Assembly: GCF_029094505.1 (NCBI RefSeq)
Contig: NZ_CP119108.1
Coordinates: 2,046,001-2,110,000, forward strand
DNA from: Microbacterium horticulturae
GTDB taxonomy: Bacteria; Actinomycetota; Actinomycetes; Actinomycetales; Microbacteriaceae
DNA length: 64,000 nt
Direction: 5' to 3'
Part shown: positions 44,813 to 54,303 of the stretch, piece after piece
How positions within the stretch are numbered: position 1 is the stretch's first letter
How the letters are laid out: each line of letters opens with the position of its first letter
Translations under genes and position numbers: made by a program
The notes under the pieces: model-generated
Databases searched by the model: none
Told to the model about the DNA's origin: nothing
The model's input: the letters and a program-made list of their open reading frames with translations, nothing else

Positions 44813-46114
44813 CTAGAGATTCTTGCGGCGTGACGCGCCGGGCGGGCGCGCCGAACGAAGACGACGGGCAGCAACGGTGACACCCAAGAGCACCAGTATA
44901 GCGGGCACCGTCACCGCCATCAGTGGGATGCTGCCATACAGCACTCTGTCGCGGTCAGGCAGGAGTGGTGACACGGGCGTCGAGACGCGGTCCGCACGCG
45001 GCAGGGGCGGCACCTCGACCGCCTTCTCGGTCGGGGCGGGCGACTGCGAGGCCTGCACGGGCGCGCGCCGGTACAGCCTTATCCACTCCTCGAGCTGATG
45101 CGTCGGACTGTTGCCCGAGACCAGCGGCACGGTGTCGGCGACCGCAGCCGCGGCATCCACCAATCCGTACCCGTACAGCGAACTGGGCACCTGTGTCATC
45201 CCCGGCGCGCGCCGGGCGGTCTTGGTGACGCGCTCGATCACGTTCTCGGCGTCGAGATTCGGGTGCGCGGCACGCACGAGCGCGACGATCCCCGAGACGA
45301 TGGGTGCGGCGCCGCTCGTGCCCTCCCAGAACACGACCTCACCGTCGGCGGACACGCCGAGCAGCCGCTCGCTGGGCGCCGACACCCCGATCGTGATGCC
45401 CTGCGTGGATGCGTCGCGACTGGCCTTCTCGTCAGGGGTGACGCCGGCGACCGTCAGCACGCCCGGGATCGTCGCGGGGGCGCCCACGACACCCGTGCCG
45501 CTCCCCCGGTTGCCGGCGGCCACGACGACCACCACGTCGTGCTGGTACGCGTAGAGGAACGCGTCGTCCCAGCTCTCGTCCCAGTCGAGCGTGTTCGTCG
45601 TGAACGACAGGTTGATCACCTTCGCGCCGTGGTCGACGGCCCAGTGCATGGCTTTGACGACCTGCTCGGTGAACGGCACGGGCGGGCTCGCATCGGGGAA
45701 GCCGATCGAGATGGAGAGGATGTCGGCCTTCGGCGCGACACCGATCATCGCCTCTTTGTCTCCGTGGTTGCGCGCAGCCGCCAGCGACGCCACCCAGCTG
45801 CCGTGATTGGCGTCGAGGGTGCCGACCGGCGTGCGTCCGTCGGAGGTGCCCGCTCCGGACACGTCGGTGCCGCCGACGACCGCGGGGTCCAGTTCAGGAG
45901 CATGACCGACGCCGGTGTCGATGACGGCGATCTTCACGCCCTTGCCCTGCGTGGTCTCCCAGGCCTTGGTGATGCCGTATTCGTCGAGCCAATACTCCTG
46001 AGAGCGGATCGAGTCGTCGTCGCCCTTCTCGTCTGCGGGTGCAGCAGACGCCGCGGTGCAGGCGAGCACCGCGACGGCCCCGGCCAGCAGTGCAGCGGCG
46101 AGCCGTCGGATCAT
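44813..46114 (-). CDS. Mycosin-like S8 serine protease, membrane-anchored
   Basis: 433 residues. Signal peptide ending about residue 25, subtilase domain with Asp 66 in AVIDTGVGHAP, His 104 in DANHGSWVAS, oxyanion Asn 202 in AAGNRGSG and Ser 267 in EGTSGAAPIVSG. A Pro-rich linker leads to one C-terminal membrane helix near 402-422 and a basic cytoplasmic tail. This layout is that of the mycosins (MycP) of type VII secretion, but no ESX genes are nearby. Its start overlaps the DUF501 stop. Confidence 0.9.
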   Translation of the reverse strand: MIRRLAAALLAGAVAVLACTAASAAPADEKGDDDSIRSQEYWLDEYGITKAWETTQGKGVKIAVIDTGVGHAPELDPAVVGGTDVSGAGTSDGRTPVGTLDANHGSWVASLAAARNHGDKEAMIGVAPKADILSISIGFPDASPPVPFTEQVVKAMHWAVDHGAKVINLSFTTNTLDWDESWDDAFLYAYQHDVVVVVAAGNRGSGTGVVGAPATIPGVLTVAGVTPDEKASRDASTQGITIGVSAPSERLLGVSADGEVVFWEGTSGAAPIVSGIVALVRAAHPNLDAENVIERVTKTARRAPGMTQVPSSLYGYGLVDAAAAVADTVPLVSGNSPTHQLEEWIRLYRRAPVQASQSPAPTEKAVEVPPLPRADRVSTPVSPLLPDRDRVLYGSIPLMAVTVPAILVLLGVTVAARRLRSARPPGASRRKNL

Positions 46115-46671
46115 GCGCGTCCCCCCGCAGGGCCGGGCGTGTCGGCGTCAGCGCGCAGCAGCGGACCGGGCTCGGCGCATGCACAGCGCTGCGGTGACCA
46201 GTTCGAGCGCTCGAGCGCGATGTCACCGATCGGGTTGACACCGGGGCCGGCGGCCAGCGCGTGTGCGGCCAGGGCGTGCAGGCACTTGACGCGCGTGGGC
46301 ATGCCCCCGGCGGAGATGCCGTGGATCTCGGGAACGTCCCCGAACTGCGCGCGGTCGGCGAGGTAGGCCTCGTGCGCGCGGCGATACGCCCCCTGCAGCT
46401 CGGCGTCGGTGGCCAGCGCGTCCTGCAGCTCGCGCATGACGTGATCCGCCTCGAGCCGCGACATCTCCGCGGTCGCGGCCGGGTGTGTGAGGTAGTACAT
46501 GGTCGGGAACGGCGTGCCGTCAGGCAGTCGCGGCGCGGTCGCGGCGACAGTGGGGTTTCCGCACACGCAGCGCGCGGCGATGCCGATGACACCGCGGGCG
46601 GGGCGACCGAGCTGCGCACGCAGCACGGCGAGGTCGGCGTCGTCGACAGGGGCGAACGGCTCAGTGGTCAC
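46111..46671 (-). CDS. DUF501 domain protein
   Basis: 186 residues. Family marks: QLGRPARGVIGIAARCVCGNPTVAATAPRL, split here around residues 20-48, then FPTMYYLTHPAATAEMSRLEA, and C-terminal GGMPTRVKCLHALAAHALAAG with NPIGDIALE. Conserved Cys and His residues suggest metal binding. DUF501 genes follow ftsB in most actinobacteria; role unknown. Confidence 0.93.
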   Translation of the reverse strand: MTTEPFAPVDDADLAVLRAQLGRPARGVIGIAARCVCGNPTVAATAPRLPDGTPFPTMYYLTHPAATAEMSRLEADHVMRELQDALATDAELQGAYRRAHEAYLADRAQFGDVPEIHGISAGGMPTRVKCLHALAAHALAAGPGVNPIGDIALERSNWSPQRCACAEPGPLLRADADTPGPAGGRA

Positions 46672-46702
46672 GTCGACAAGGCTAGCGGGAGCGCCCGAGC
46701 GA

Positions 46703-47287
46703 TCACCGGGAACCGGACGGGGACGGGGCCGGATGCCGCGACGAGCCTGGGTCGTCGGTCGACGCGACCGCGGTCTTGGCGAGCCCGGATGCGGCCAGCG
46801 ACCGCACGAACTGCGACATCCAATCGGTCTTGGTCGTCTGCACGGTGTCGCTGACCGGTGCCTTGTCGCGCGGGATGTCGGTGTCGGGCAGATCGTCCTC
46901 GACGAGGTACACGATCTCGCTCGGCTTCGTGAAGTAGAGCCGCTCGCGCGCCTGCGTCGTGATGTATGCGGGGTCGTCCCAGCGGGTGCGCTGTCGGTTC
47001 AGCTCGGCGATCTGTTCCTTCGTGACCTGCACCGAGTGCTCGAGCTCGGCGATCTGCTGGCGCTGTCCGATGTAGGTACCGACCGTCGGCACGAGCACGA
47101 AGACCGCTATCACCACCAGCCCGAGCATGATGGCCGTGAAGCCCGACAGCCGCGATCCGGCCAGCCATGCGCGCACATCAACGGTGCGGCGTGGGGTGGA
47201 TGCGGCATCCCGCGTCTTCTTCGCCTTCTGTGGTGACCGATCGGCCGTTTCGGAGACAGGAGAAGGGGGAGTCGGCCTGCGGACCAT
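46703..47287 (-). CDS. ftsB: FtsB/DivIC-type septum formation protein
   Basis: 194 residues. A Lys/Arg/Ser-rich cytoplasmic N-terminus, one membrane helix near 59-78 (IMLGLVVIAVFVLVPTVGTYI), then a coiled coil (QQIAELEHSVQVTKEQIAEL) and the conserved PAYITTQARERLYFTKPSEIVYLV-type segment split near 100-130. A flexible acidic/Ser-Pro tail ends the protein. It joins the FtsQ-FtsB-FtsL divisome complex. It lies just downstream of eno, the standard actinobacterial order. Confidence 0.92.
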   Translation of the reverse strand: MVRRPTPPSPVSETADRSPQKAKKTRDAASTPRRTVDVRAWLAGSRLSGFTAIMLGLVVIAVFVLVPTVGTYIGQRQQIAELEHSVQVTKEQIAELNRQRTRWDDPAYITTQARERLYFTKPSEIVYLVEDDLPDTDIPRDKAPVSDTVQTTKTDWMSQFVRSLAASGLAKTAVASTDDPGSSRHPAPSPSGSR

Positions 47288-47317
47288 GACTCCCCCTTCC
47301 GTACGCCTGTGGCGGCG

Positions 47318-49138
<1,821 letters not shown>

Positions 49139-49142
<4 letters not shown>

Positions 49143-50107
49143 GCTCCGATCCTTCCGCCTCTGGCCGTGCGTGTCATCCCCTGCTCGCCGGGCGACGGCT
49201 GATTGCGGAACTGTCCGCACAGCGCAAGCAGCACCACGAACACCGCGAGGACACACCACGAGATGACCCCGAGCGGGCCGACGATCGCCAGATCGGGCTG
49301 TTCACCCGCGGCGACCAGCAGCAGGATGAGTCCGCCGACAGCGTTCAGCGATCCGTGGGCGAGTACCGCGGGCCACACCGATGCACTGCGCAGTCGCAGC
49401 CACCCCAGCAGCGCACCCCACGCAACGCACGCGCCGATCATCAGCAGCACGCCGACCACGTCGGTGCGCCCGAAGTCATAGCCGAGCAGGATCACCGGCG
49501 CATGCCAGACGCCCCACACGATGCCCGTCAACACGATCGCGGGCCACGTCCCCAGGGGCCGCAAGGCGGGCAGCAGCCATCCCCGCCAGCCCAACTCCTC
49601 CCCCGCCGTGAAGATGCTGTTGACCAGCGCGCCGCCCGGGATCATGACGAGCTGCACGATCACAAGGACCACCATCGGCGGCAGCGGCTGGCCTGGCGCG
49701 AGCGCCTGCAACTGCTGTGCGTACCCGGAGAAGTTCACGAGATCCACCCGCACGAGTCCGAGCACCGCCGCCACGCACGTCGTGACCACCACCACGACGA
49801 TCGGCGCGAACAACGCGACTACCAGCATCCCGATGAACCGCCCGGTCGGGCGCAACGGCCACATCCCCAGGAACCGCAACCGACCTGTTCGCGGGGTGCG
49901 CATCGCGAACACCGCGACCAGCATCGCGATCGTGGGCGCGAACATCATCCCGCGCAGGATCCACGGAGCCCATGGCGAAGCCAGTCCGTCACCGGACACC
50001 CACAGCGGCAGCGCGACCAGCCAGCCGAGGCCGAGCGCGACGATGATGTACACGATCACCGCCGGCCAGGGCACCCGCGCCGGCTCCTTCTGCACGATGT
50101 CGGTCAT
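49139..50107 (-). CDS. CPBP family intramembrane metalloprotease (CAAX/Abi)
   Basis: 322 residues, about eight membrane helices. The three family motifs are present: EELGWRGWLLPAL near 168-180, VWGVWHAPVILLGY near 197-210 and LAHGSLNAVGG near 249-259, giving the Glu-Glu-Arg, His and His/Asn set. Bacterial members include bacteriocin self-immunity proteases (Abi). Start and stop overlap its neighbours by 4 bases each. Confidence 0.93.
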
Positions 50108-51144
50108 CTCGACTCCTCTCGATCGACGCGGGATGCCGCGGCCGACGCAGTGGCAGAAAGCAGCGCCGCCCCGGTCGCCGCATCATCCACCGTCACGACG
50201 AAGGTCCGGCCGCTTCGGCGTGTGACCTCCAGCGCGTCGCCGGTGCGCAGCACGACACCGAAGCGCCCGTCGGTCGACAGCCGCACGCCCCACCCGCCGA
50301 ACTCGGCGAAGGGATGCACCGGGACCACCCGGACCGCTGCGACGTCATCGGGCCGCACGCGGAACCGCGGCCAGCCGGCCGATGACCGCACGAGAAGTCC
50401 GGCCGTGTCCACCCGTACCCGGAAGGTCAGCATCGTCAGCATGAGCGCTCCGAGCAGCAGACAGACGAGTCCCAGAACCCACCACGACGGCTCCTCCAGC
50501 GCCCACATGACCACCGCGGTTGCGGCAAGCACGAGAAACAGCGCAGTCAGCGTGGCCACACCCGCACGACCCGTCGTGGCAGTTGCGGTCCACACAGCGC
50601 GCTCCCCCGGCGCGAGAACCATCGGCGACACCTCCTCGGCTGGGGTGCCGGTGGACGTCACTCGCGGCTGCAGAAACCACCCCGCGACCACGACCAACAC
50701 GGCCCCAGCGCACCCGACGAAGACCCAGCCGGTGATGTCCGGTGTCTCCGCCGCGTCGTCAAGGCCACGCTGAACACCGACGCTGATGAGCATCATCCAG
50801 GCCAACATCGCGCTGACACCGAGACTCATCGCCCCCAGCAGCCGCGCGGTCGACGACCACTGCGGCCCGTTCGGGTCGCGCGGGGGCACCCGATGGGCGA
50901 ACAGCGCGAACACGGCGAACAACGCGATAAGTCCGAGAGGCACACCCAGGCCGATCGCCAGGTACGTCCACGCCGGCCCGAACCCGTCGGGCCCACCGCC
51001 ACCCGACCAGTGCGTCGCCGCGGGATCGGGCAGATCGGGCAGCCACAACGCGATCACAAGGGACGAGAGCAGGGTGATCACGACCGGCACGACGACCCCC
51101 ACCCAGAGGAAGGCGCGGCGTGCACGACGGACATCGGGGCTCAT
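50104..51144 (-). CDS. DUF1648 (SdpI-related) membrane protein with PH-like C-terminal domain
   Basis: 346 residues. N-terminal DUF1648 helix pair: VVPVVITLLSSLVIALWLPDLP with LPDPAATHWSGGGGPDGFG near 35-54, the hallmark loop of SdpI-type immunity proteins. Two more helices, then LAPGERAVWTATATT, another helix pair near 197-242, and a beta-rich C-terminal part (VRVDTAGLLVRSS, FRVRPDDVAAVRVV, RTGDALEVTRRSG) resembling a bacterial PH domain. It probably senses or resists a membrane-active agent. Confidence 0.8.
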   Translation of the reverse strand: MSPDVRRARRAFLWVGVVVPVVITLLSSLVIALWLPDLPDPAATHWSGGGGPDGFGPAWTYLAIGLGVPLGLIALFAVFALFAHRVPPRDPNGPQWSSTARLLGAMSLGVSAMLAWMMLISVGVQRGLDDAAETPDITGWVFVGCAGAVLVVVAGWFLQPRVTSTGTPAEEVSPMVLAPGERAVWTATATTGRAGVATLTALFLVLAATAVVMWALEEPSWWVLGLVCLLLGALMLTMLTFRVRVDTAGLLVRSSAGWPRFRVRPDDVAAVRVVPVHPFAEFGGWGVRLSTDGRFGVVLRTGDALEVTRRSGRTFVVTVDDAATGAALLSATASAAASRVDREESR

Positions 51145-51491
51145 ACAGTGGTCTCCTTCACAAGAGCGGCGAGAGTCGCAGGCGACAGCCCGAGGGCGGC
51201 GGCCCGAGCGACGAGCGCGCGGATGTCATCGGCGAGCAGGGCCAGTGACGCGGCAGCGGCGGTCACGACGACCCCACGCCCGCGGCGCATATCGACCAGC
51301 CCCTCCTCGCGCAGGTTCTGATACGCCTTCAGCACGGTGTGCACGTTGATTCCGAGGGATGCCGCGACCTCCCGCGCCACCGGCAGGCGGTCGCCGGCGG
51401 CCAGGCGTCCCGCTGCGATCTCGGCACGCAACGACGCCGCGACCTGGTCGTACAGGGCCGCGTCGCTGGCGGGGTCGATGCGAACCAACAC
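51141..51491 (-). CDS. GntR family regulator, short YtrA-like type
   Basis: 116 residues from a GTG. The winged helix has LYDQVAASLRAEIAAGRL, DRLPVAREVAASLGINVHTVLKAYQNL and EEGLVDMRRGRGVVVT. Only about 40 residues follow, with no effector domain, as in the YtrA subfamily, which controls membrane-protein operons and is often relieved by cell-wall antibiotics. First gene of the cassette; probably leaderless (see promoter at 51498-51527). Confidence 0.93.
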   Translation of the reverse strand: MLVRIDPASDAALYDQVAASLRAEIAAGRLAAGDRLPVAREVAASLGINVHTVLKAYQNLREEGLVDMRRGRGVVVTAAAASLALLADDIRALVARAAALGLSPATLAALVKETTV

Positions 51492-51497
51492 GCCTTT

Positions 51498-51527
51498 ATT
51501 CTAGTTCAAGTAGAACAATACGGTCAA
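51498..51527 (-). promoter_or_regulatory. Promoter and operator of the GntR cassette
   Basis: On the minus strand TTGACC (51522-51527) and TAGAAT (51498-51503) are separated by 18 bases. The GTG start is 6 bases after the -10, so the mRNA should begin at or near the start codon. TTCTA/TAGAA arms (51499-51503 and 51511-51515) with a 7-base spacer overlap the -10, a natural autoregulatory site for the GntR protein. Confidence 0.65.
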
Positions 51528-51590
51528 GAATTTGTCCCTTCAGCACAGCGGATGCCGCGCAGCGACGGCGGATTCGGCATCCTGTTCTCC

Positions 51591-52064
51591 ATGCGTGTCA
51601 CTCCCCGCCGCCTCGCTCTCGGCATGAGCCTGTGGATCCCCAACCTGTTCAGCGGCATCCGCGTGAAGCAGTTCTCCGACGACTGGACCAGCGCCACCGT
51701 CGAACTGCACGTGAATGTGTTCACCCGCAACTATGTGAAGACGGCGTTCGGCGGCTCGATGTCGGCGATGACCGACCCGTACTTCTTCATGCTCGTCATG
51801 CATCAGCTGGGCCGCGACTACGTGATCTGGGATACCAAGGGTGAGATCGAGTTCGTCAAGCCCGGGCGCGGCGTGCTCACCGCCCGCTTCGTGGTCTCTC
51901 CCGAGCGTGTCGCCCGGATCCGTGAGCACGCGCGGGGCGGTGTGAAGGTCCTCGAGTGGTTTGAGACCGACATCACCGACCGCGACGGCGACGTCGTCGC
52001 GCACGTACGCCGCGAGGTGTACATCCGCGAGAAGAAGCGCGTGACGCAGGCCGCGGCATCCTGA
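51591..52064 (+). CDS. DUF4442 protein (PaaI-like hotdog thioesterase superfamily)
   Basis: 157 residues from the ATG at 51591; an ATG at 51552 is an alternative, and neither has a strong ribosome site. Hotdog-fold pattern: VKQFSDDWTSATVELHVN, TRNYVKTAFGGSMSAMTDPYFFMLVM near 45-70 and VKPGRGVLTARFVVSPE. The central helix Asp in TDPYFF is in the usual catalytic region. DUF4442 proteins are assumed acyl-thioesterases; substrate unknown. Confidence 0.83.
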   Translation: MRVTPRRLALGMSLWIPNLFSGIRVKQFSDDWTSATVELHVNVFTRNYVKTAFGGSMSAMTDPYFFMLVMHQLGRDYVIWDTKGEIEFVKPGRGVLTARFVVSPERVARIREHARGGVKVLEWFETDITDRDGDVVAHVRREVYIREKKRVTQAAAS

Positions 52065-52067
52065 TCC

Positions 52068-52844
52068 TCATCCTCGGTACGAAGACGCCGTGAACCCCAG
52101 CACGTTCCGGAAGTCGTTCGCCAGGTGGGCCTGATCGGTGTACCCGAGCTGCGCGGCGATCGCCGACAGGGGCTCATCGGGGTGCTCACGGACGCGCTGT
52201 GCGGCTTCTTGCAGCCGCCGGCGCCGGGTCATCGCCGCGGGCGGCAGCCCGACCGTACGATGTGCGAGCCGCTGCAGGGTGCGCACCGAGACGTTCAGCC
52301 GCGCCGCCGCATCTTCGACCCGCAGAACCGTCGCGTCGGTCATGAGCAGGCGCGCCATCTCGTTCGCGAGCCGCATCTCGGGCGTCGGGGCACCGATGCG
52401 ATCGACGAGCCAGTGCCCCACGATCCCGGTGGCCTCCGCGATCAGTCCGCCGCGCATCGCCCGTGCCACGCGCGTGCGCAGGTCGATGGCGCCGATGCGG
52501 CGCTCGCTGTCGACGAGTTCGGCTGTATCCGCGGCGAGACCGGCGAACCCTGCCGGCCGCAGCAGCGCGCCCACAGCCCATCCCGAATCGATCAGCGTGC
52601 GATGCGAAAGGCGCGTGGTCGCGCCGTGCAGCGTCACCTCCTCGACGTCGATGACGAGGTTCGCCGCGGGATAGGAGAGCACGCTCTGGCACGATGGAAC
52701 GCCCGGCGGCAGATCCCACTCGGGAACCCAGTACCACTCGACGAGCTCGGATGCCGCACCCACCGGCTCCGCGCGGGTGAAACGCGGCAGCTCGTCGGGC
52801 CGCAGAACGCCGCGCGTGCGGTCGAGCGGCACCTCCGGTCCCAT
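52068..52844 (-). CDS. AraC family transcriptional regulator
   Basis: 258 residues from the ATG at 52844. The N-terminal half is a DUF6597-type sensor domain (ELVEWYWVPEWDLPPG, QSVLSYPAANLVIDVE, GVLLRPAGFAGL-like ALLRPAGFAGL). Two HTH motifs at the C-terminus: VEDAAARLNVSVRTLQRLAHR and PLSAIAAQLGYTDQAHLANDF. The divergent VOC gene starts 73 bases away and is a likely target. Confidence 0.9.
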   Translation of the reverse strand: MGPEVPLDRTRGVLRPDELPRFTRAEPVGAASELVEWYWVPEWDLPPGVPSCQSVLSYPAANLVIDVEEVTLHGATTRLSHRTLIDSGWAVGALLRPAGFAGLAADTAELVDSERRIGAIDLRTRVARAMRGGLIAEATGIVGHWLVDRIGAPTPEMRLANEMARLLMTDATVLRVEDAAARLNVSVRTLQRLAHRTVGLPPAAMTRRRRLQEAAQRVREHPDEPLSAIAAQLGYTDQAHLANDFRNVLGFTASSYRG

Positions 52845-52916
52845 CGCGTCAGAGTAGAGCGAATGTGTCGCGAATGTCCAAGCGACGGCTTCACGCGAGC
52901 TTCTAGCGTCGATGCC

Positions 52917-53423
52917 ATGGACACGACAGAGAACACCACCGGCGTCTCCGGCGCCCACACCACCGATGGCCGCCCGAACGGCGCCACGAGCCTCACCCCG
53001 TTCCTCGCGATAGCGAACGCGCGGGCCGCCCTCGACTTCTACCGCGATGTGTTCGGCGCGCGCATCGTCGACGCGACCGAGTTCGACGGCGTCGTCGTGC
53101 ACGCCACCGTCGACTTCGGCCTCGGCTGCCTGCAGATCGGAGACCCCTCACCCGCGTACGGGCTCGTTCCCGCACCGGACGGCGACGAGGACTGCTATTC
53201 GATGGGACTGTACCTGCCGGACGTGGATGCCGCGACCGAGCGCGCCGTCGCCACCGGAGCGACCGTGCGCGAGGCGCCCTCGACGTTCGTCTCCGGGGAC
53301 CGATACGCGAGCATCCGCGACCCGTTCGGGGTGCGCTGGTCGTTGATGACCCGTGTCGAGGACCTCAGCGAAGAGGAGAGCGCCGCGCGCGTGGCCGAAT
53401 GGGCCGCCGCACAGCAGGCCTGA
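52917..53423 (+). CDS. VOC family protein (PhnB-like)
   Basis: 168 residues from the ATG at 52917. After a polar leader of about 25 residues, the fold begins LTPFLAIANARAALDFYRDVFG; the second module has GLYLPDVDAATERAVATGA and ends YASIRDPFGVRWSLM. This is close to PhnB/YxaG-like proteins of the VOC group often annotated as glyoxalases. Divergent from the AraC regulator. Confidence 0.85.
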   Translation: MDTTENTTGVSGAHTTDGRPNGATSLTPFLAIANARAALDFYRDVFGARIVDATEFDGVVVHATVDFGLGCLQIGDPSPAYGLVPAPDGDEDCYSMGLYLPDVDAATERAVATGATVREAPSTFVSGDRYASIRDPFGVRWSLMTRVEDLSEEESAARVAEWAAAQQA

Positions 53424-53450
53424 GCGCGCTCGGGCCGCGGAGGGCGACCA

Positions 53451-53993
53451 TCACTCTTCGCCGACGTCGGCGAGCGCCGGTTCTCCGGTGTCACGAATGA
53501 GGTAGACCCACGGGAACGAACGACAACCGATCGTCCATCCCGCGGTACGGTCGGCCGCCGTCATGCGCCACAGGGTGCGCCGATGCTCCCACTGCGTCGG
53601 CGTGCGGACCATGCGGTGCACGAACAGGCCGGCCTCGACCGTGTGCCAGCCGGCGCGGCCGGCAAGCGAGAGTTCGCGCATCTCATCGAACGCCGTGACC
53701 GGCCCGAGCCATCGCTCCGACTCCTGCACGGGCTCGGCATCGGCTGCGGCGCCGAATCGCTGCTGCGCGGCCTGGCGCGACATCCCCAGTTCCGTGCCGA
53801 TGCGGGCCCAGCTCGCGCCCGCCGCGCGCGCGGCGGTCACCGACCGATGCAAGAGGTCGTCGGAAGCCCGCTGGGCCCGGGCGCTCGCCCCCACGATGGC
53901 GAGGTGGCCGTCGACGTCCAGTGCGTCCCCCTCGACCGCGACACCGGCTGCGGCGAGCACGGCGCGACCGACGGTGTCGTCGAGATCGCTCAC
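53451..53993 (-). CDS. HTH protein of unknown class
   Basis: 180 residues from a GTG at 53993, whose GTGA overlaps the stop of the membrane protein gene; an upstream ATG at 54068 in the same frame would run through that gene. A helix-turn-helix is visible near 60-80 (WARIGTELGMSRQAAQQRF), like those in actinobacterial sigma-region-4-type or MarR-like proteins. The C-terminal half (GRAGWHTVEAGLFVHRMVR, WTIGCRSFPWVYLI) is beta-rich and may bind a ligand. It probably acts on the TGTCAA repeats upstream of its operon. Confidence 0.7.
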   Translation of the reverse strand: MSDLDDTVGRAVLAAAGVAVEGDALDVDGHLAIVGASARAQRASDDLLHRSVTAARAAGASWARIGTELGMSRQAAQQRFGAAADAEPVQESERWLGPVTAFDEMRELSLAGRAGWHTVEAGLFVHRMVRTPTQWEHRRTLWRMTAADRTAGWTIGCRSFPWVYLIRDTGEPALADVGEE

Positions 53994-54250
53994 CGGGATC
54001 CGCCCGCGCTCGGCCGCCACCACCGTGTGGAGGCCCGCCTGTGCATGCCCCCGGAGTACCCCCAGCAATAGGCGCCGACGAGCATCATCCCGACGCCTGC
54101 TCCGACGGCGAAGCCGCCGCCGAACCCGTGCCAGTCCAGACCGATCGACACGATCACCAGGGCGAATCCCACGGCGATGCCGGTGGTCGCGATCACGACG
54201 AGCGGTCGGATGCCGACGCGCCGCGCCGCGCCATTGTTACTGTGTTCCAT
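53990..54250 (-). CDS. Small membrane protein with two transmembrane helices
   Basis: 86 residues from the ATG at 54250. Helices: VVIATTGIAVGFALVIVSIGL near 19-39 and FAVGAGVGMMLVGAYCWGY near 46-64; a Gly-rich turn separates them. The tail is basic. First gene of a two-gene operon with the HTH protein. It appears leaderless: the -10 ends 7 bases before the ATG. No family recognised. Confidence 0.65.
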   Translation of the reverse strand: MEHSNNGAARRVGIRPLVVIATTGIAVGFALVIVSIGLDWHGFGGGFAVGAGVGMMLVGAYCWGYSGGMHRRASTRWWRPSAGGSR

Positions 54251-54253
54251 AGG

Positions 54254-54303
54254 TGTCAACGTACAGTTGACAGACAGATGTGTCAAGACTTTGTTGACAC
54301 ATC
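54254..54303 (-). promoter_or_regulatory. Double TGTCAA inverted repeats and promoter
   Basis: Two perfect inverted repeats lie side by side. TGTCAAC/GTTGACA at 54254-54260 and 54266-54272 has a 5-base spacer. GATGTGTCAA/TTGACACATC at 54277-54286 and 54294-54303 has a 7-base spacer. On the minus strand TTGACA (54281-54286) and TACGTT (54258-54263) are 17 bases apart, an excellent -35 inside one repeat arm. The repressor is probably the HTH protein of this operon. The longer repeat abuts the hisS stop and could also end hisS transcription. Confidence 0.7.

Noticed and set aside
44813..46114. Idea that the mycosin marks a type VII secretion cluster
   Set aside because: No EccB, EccC, EccD or WXG100 genes are present anywhere in the window.
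52125..52916. Long N-terminal extension of the VOC gene overlapping the AraC regulator
   Set aside because: The extension is the antisense of the AraC gene. The VOC domain starts properly after the ATG at 52917.
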